Shown here: positions 4,601 to 7,844 of the stretch, one piece after another
Layout of the letters: each line of letters begins with the position of its first letter
Numbering within the stretch: position 1 is the stretch's first letter
NCBI GenBank assembly: GCA_027346925.1
Contig: DAIERH010000103.1
Span: 1 to 7,844, forward strand
DNA: 7,844 nucleotides
Direction of reading: 5' to 3'
Source: Geobacter sp.
Lineage (GTDB): Bacteria > Desulfobacterota > Desulfuromonadia > Geobacterales > Pseudopelobacteraceae
Translations under genes and position numbers: made by a program
Notes under the pieces: model-generated
Databases searched by the model: none
What the model saw: only the letters and a program-made list of their open reading frames with translations
Told to the model about the DNA's origin: nothing

Positions 4601-7600
4601 TGACGAACATGAAGATCGGTACCCGCCTGTTGGTGGGTTTCGGGCTTGTCCTTCTCATTACGCTTGGTCTGGGAATCGCCGGTTTCACGGGACTGCGGAG
4701 CTTTTCCGCCACATCGCTGGAATTGATGGAGATCAACAGCCGCATGCTGGAGAACGCCACCCAGGTTCTGCACCTCAATGATCAGATGCGGCGTTTCGAA
4801 AAGGATTTTTTCATCCATATCGGCTCCGGTCCCGAGATGGACCGGTACTCGCGGCTATGGGTAGACAGCCGCGATGAAGTCCGGCAACTGCTGGCCGAGA
4901 CCAGGGGGCTCATGCGGACCCCGGAGGAGAAGGCGCTGGTCCAACGGACCGAGGAGGCCTTTGCCGGCTATTTCACCGGTTTTACCCGGGTCGCCCGGGA
5001 GGTCAGGGCCGGGCGCTACGCCTCCACCCAGGATGCCGTTCGGGCCATGGGCCCCTTCGAGGGCTTCACCCGCGAGGTGGACCGTCTCGCCGAGGAGTTC
5101 ATCAGCCGGGAGGAACTGGCGATCACGGATGGACAAAAGCTGCTCCTGGCCACGAAAACGTTTACCTCCGCACTCATCGTCACGGCGACCATGGGGAGCA
5201 TCCTGCTCGGCATCGTCCTGACCGTCCTGTTCACCCGCAGCATCACGCGGCCGCTCGGTTTGCTGGCCGGCGCGGCACGGCAGGTGGCGGAGGGTGATCT
5301 CGGGGTTGTGATCGGGATCGACTCACGGGACGAGGTGGGGCACCTGGCCGACTCGTTCCGGCACATGGTCGCCAGCCTGCGGGAATCCATGGCCACGCTT
5401 CACGAACAGACGCTCCAGCTCGAAGAGGAGGTGGCCGAGCGCCAGATGGCCCAGGAGACGCTTCAGGAGCAGGCGGCCGTACTGGAGGGGGAGATTGCCG
5501 AGCGCCAGGCCGCCCAGGCGGAAGTGGCCGCAAAACAGCGGGACCTGGAAGATCTCAACCGGACGCTTGAGGAACGCATCAGCACCACCGTGGCGGAGCT
5601 GCGCAAAAGCGAGGAGCGGTACCGCCTGCTGCTTGATTCGGCCGCCGAGGCGATCTACGGTCTCGATACCAATGGCGATTGCACGTTCTGCAATCCAGCC
5701 TGCGTGGCCATGCTCGGGTATGAAGCCCCCCAGGATCTGATCGGCAGGAACATGCATCTGCTGATGCACCACACCCATCCGGGCGGAACCCCCTATCCTG
5801 ACGATGAGTGCCCGATTTCCGCGACATTCAGGGACGGCAAGGACGTGCACGTGGACGGAGAGGTGCTCTGGCGGGCCGACGGGAGCAGCTTCCCCGCCGA
5901 ATTCTGGTCCCATTCCCAGAAACGCGATGGCGTGGTGGTCGGCGCCGTGGTGTCGTTTGTCGACATCACCGAGCGCAAGCGTGCGGCCGAGGAGTTGCAG
6001 GCGGCCAAGGAGGCCGCCGACAGCGCCAACAGGGCGAAATCCCAATTCCTCGCCAACATGAGCCACGAGATCCGCACCCCCCTGAACGCCATCATCGGCT
6101 TTTCCACCCTGGCCCTGAAGAGCGACCTCACCCCCCGGCAGCACGACTACATCCACAAGATCAGCAATGCCGGCGTGTCGCTGCTCGGCATCATCAACGA
6201 CATCCTGGATTTCTCCAAGGTCGAGGCCGGCATGCTGGAGATGGAATCGATCCCGTTCCGCCTGGACGATGTGCTCGCCAACGTCACGAACCTGATCCAG
6301 CAGCGGGTCATGGACAAGCGGCTCGAATTCCTCCTCGACTGCTCCCCCGATCTCCCGGTCCTGCTGAGGGGCGATCCTCTGCGGGTCGGCCAGGTGCTCA
6401 CGAACCTGGTGGGCAATGCGGTCAAGTTCACGGAACAGGGTGAGGTGGAACTGGGCGTTGCGTGCGGCGAGCGGGAGGGTGACCGGGTCGAGCTGCTCTT
6501 CTCGGTGCGCGACACGGGTATCGGCCTGACGCGTGAGCAGTGCTCGCGGCTTTTCCAGGCCTTTTCCCAGGCTGACGGCTCCACCACGCGCAGGTACGGC
6601 GGCACGGGGCTGGGGCTCTCCATCTGCAAGCGCCTGGTGGAGATCATGGGAGGCGGGATCGGGGTGGAGAGCGAGCCCGGTGCGGGGAGCGTGTTCAGGT
6701 TCAGCGCCTGGTTCGGGGTGGAACCGGGGGAACAGGCGCACCCGGGGCTCCCCGAAGCCCTGCACGGAGCGCACGTCCTCGTGGTCGATGACAGCACCAC
6801 CAGCCGCGCGGCGCTGGCGAAACTGCTGGCCCCGCTGCCCCTGCGGGTGGACAGCGCCGGCTCGGCCCACGAGGCCATGGAGGCGGTCAGGCGGAGCGAT
6901 GGGTCTGACCCCTACCGGCTGATCCTGATGGATTGGCAGATGCCCGGCATGGACGGCATCGAGGCGACCCGCCGGATCAAGCGGGACAGCAGCCTCGGGA
7001 CGCTGCCCACCATCATCGTGATCACCTCGTTCGGCGGCGAGACGGAACAGGCCCTGGCGCGGGCCGCGGGCGCCGACGAATTCCTGCATAAACCATTCAC
7101 CTCCACGGCCCTTGTCGAAGAGTTGTGCCGGATTTTCCGGTCCCCCGAGCCGGCGGCGGCTGTGACGGCTCAGCGTACCGGAGGGGCGGGGCATGACTTT
7201 TCCGGAGTCCGCATCCTGCTGGTGGACGACAACGAGATCAACCGGCAGATAACCGTTGAACTCCTGGGCGAGTTGGGTGCCGCGATGGATGTGGCCTGCA
7301 ACGGCTGGGAGGCGGTGGAGAAGGTCACCGCGGCAGAGCCCCCCTACGACCTGGTGCTGATGGATATCCAACTGCCCAGGATGGACGGTTACGAGGCCAC
7401 CCGGCTCATCAGGGCCGATGGACGCTTCTCCAGTCTCCCGATCATCGCCATGACCGCCCATGCCCTGGTGGAGGAGCAGCGGAAGGCTTTCGATGCCGGC
7501 ATGGACGATCTCATCACCAAGCCGATCGATCTGCGGACCATGTTCAAGACCATAGACAGTCATCTCAGGCGGCCCGAGAACGGTCCTCGTAGTGTTCCCC

Positions 7601-7844
7601 ATGTCGGAAAGGGAGCCGGAGAGGGGATCGTCATCCCCCCCATCCCCGGCGTGGACGTCTCCGCGGCACTCGACAATATCGATGGCAACAGGGAACTGTA
7701 CCTGTGGATTTTGCGGGCCTTTCTGGATAACCAGGGCACAACGGCCATTGCCGTCGCAAAGGCCCTGGCTGCCGGAGACAGCGCCCTCGCGCAACGCCTG
7801 GCGCATACGGCTCGGGGCGTTGCCGGCACTATCGGCGCGAGACG
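4597..7844 (+). CDS. Membrane-bound hybrid histidine kinase, TM-sensor-TM-HAMP-PAS-HisKA-HATPase-REC-REC-HPt (3' partial)
   Basis: This is a multi-step phosphorelay sensor, with no stop codon from 4597 to the window end (1082 codons). TM1 ~11-31. Periplasmic helical sensor ~32-188, like four-helix-bundle/HBM sensors (RRFEKDFFIH at 66-75). TM2 ~190-212. HAMP ~213-268 (RSITRPL, DEVGHLADSF). Coiled coil ~269-340. PAS ~341-463, with C363/C366/C370 and HHTHPGGTPYPDDECPI at 391-407. HisKA ~485-550 with H490 in SHEIRTPLNAI. HATPase ~594-708 with NLVGNAVKF, DTGIGL and GGTGLGLSI. Receiver 1 ~724-845: D731/D732, D779, K832. Receiver 2 ~870-988: D877/D878, D923, T953, K975. The HPt begins ~1018, with predicted phospho-histidine H1070 in AHTARGVAGTIGA, and is cut by the window edge. 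The gene lies 34 bases after the receiver gene and is presumably co-transcribed with it. The ligand is unknown. Confidence 0.95.
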   Translation, partial: MMTNMKIGTRLLVGFGLVLLITLGLGIAGFTGLRSFSATSLELMEINSRMLENATQVLHLNDQMRRFEKDFFIHIGSGPEMDRYSRLWVDSRDEVRQLLAETRGLMRTPEEKALVQRTEEAFAGYFTGFTRVAREVRAGRYASTQDAVRAMGPFEGFTREVDRLAEEFISREELAITDGQKLLLATKTFTSALIVTATMGSILLGIVLTVLFTRSITRPLGLLAGAARQVAEGDLGVVIGIDSRDEVGHLADSFRHMVASLRESMATLHEQTLQLEEEVAERQMAQETLQEQAAVLEGEIAERQAAQAEVAAKQRDLEDLNRTLEERISTTVAELRKSEERYRLLLDSAAEAIYGLDTNGDCTFCNPACVAMLGYEAPQDLIGRNMHLLMHHTHPGGTPYPDDECPISATFRDGKDVHVDGEVLWRADGSSFPAEFWSHSQKRDGVVVGAVVSFVDITERKRAAEELQAAKEAADSANRAKSQFLANMSHEIRTPLNAIIGFSTLALKSDLTPRQHDYIHKISNAGVSLLGIINDILDFSKVEAGMLEMESIPFRLDDVLANVTNLIQQRVMDKRLEFLLDCSPDLPVLLRGDPLRVGQVLTNLVGNAVKFTEQGEVELGVACGEREGDRVELLFSVRDTGIGLTREQCSRLFQAFSQADGSTTRRYGGTGLGLSICKRLVEIMGGGIGVESEPGAGSVFRFSAWFGVEPGEQAHPGLPEALHGAHVLVVDDSTTSRAALAKLLAPLPLRVDSAGSAHEAMEAVRRSDGSDPYRLILMDWQMPGMDGIEATRRIKRDSSLGTLPTIIVITSFGGETEQALARAAGADEFLHKPFTSTALVEELCRIFRSPEPAAAVTAQRTGGAGHDFSGVRILLVDDNEINRQITVELLGELGAAMDVACNGWEAVEKVTAAEPPYDLVLMDIQLPRMDGYEATRLIRADGRFSSLPIIAMTAHALVEEQRKAFDAGMDDLITKPIDLRTMFKTIDSHLRRPENGPRSVPHVGKGAGEGIVIPPIPGVDVSAALDNIDGNRELYLWILRAFLDNQGTTAIAVAKALAAGDSALAQRLAHTARGVAGTIGAR
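5431..5556 (+). repeat. Imperfect 63-base tandem duplication encoding three coiled-coil heptads
   Basis: Within the hybrid kinase, E-V-A-E-R-Q-M-A-Q (278-286) recurs as E-I-A-E-R-Q-A-A-Q (299-307), exactly 21 residues or three heptads later. The DNA is also similar (GCCGAGCGCCAG occurs in both). The stretch lies between HAMP and PAS, where helix length and register pass the membrane signal to the kinase. A duplication of whole heptads keeps the register. Boundaries are approximate. Confidence 0.5.

Noticed and set aside
5323..7806. A 827-codon open frame on the minus strand, antisense to the hybrid kinase
   Set aside because: The plus strand encodes an uninterrupted chain of conserved kinase, receiver and HPt motifs. 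The antisense product is Gly/His/Asp/Arg-rich with no domain-like pattern, as expected from GC-rich third positions.

Overview
This GC-rich window is almost entirely signal transduction: two adjacent two-component modules in the same orientation (+). The style is typical of environmental delta-proteobacteria (Desulfuromonadota, Geobacter-like): a kinase with PAS and GAF sensor domains, a sigma-54 activator with a GAFTSA loop, and a hybrid kinase with two receivers and an HPt domain. That taxonomic call is inferred from protein style only; no marker gene is present.

Layout. At 1-~150 the sequence does not fit what follows. Read on the minus strand it holds the start of one small gene and the end of another, joined by an ATGA overlap with a good ribosome binding site. 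Read on the plus strand it replaces the first third of a receiver domain. From ~150 to 2586 lies a soluble sensor kinase (truncated receiver-PAS-GAF-PAS-HisKA-HATPase). It overlaps by 4 bases a 438-residue NtrC-type sigma-54 activator (2583-3899). A 201-base intergenic region (3900-4100) follows. It holds five GTCTCA hexamers in alternating orientation, about one helical turn apart and forming a 43-bp near-palindrome. Downstream is a plausible -24/-12 promoter embedded in a second, perfect 13-bp inverted repeat. Then come a single-domain receiver protein (4101-4562), a possible 13-codon bridging ORF (4559-4600), and a large membrane-bound hybrid kinase (4597 to beyond 7844). The kinase carries two transmembrane segments, HAMP, coiled coil, PAS, HisKA, HATPase, two receivers and the start of an HPt domain, and is cut off by the window edge.

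Proposed logic (inference). The first kinase phosphorylates the sigma-54 activator. The activator binds the hexamer array at about -126 to -80 and switches on the -24/-12 promoter. This drives the lone receiver and the membrane phosphorelay kinase, so one two-component system would transcriptionally arm a second. The receiver at 4101-4562 could be the terminal acceptor or a phosphate sink for the downstream HPt domain. The most noteworthy items are the operator array with its promoter and the broken receiver/junction at the 5' end.
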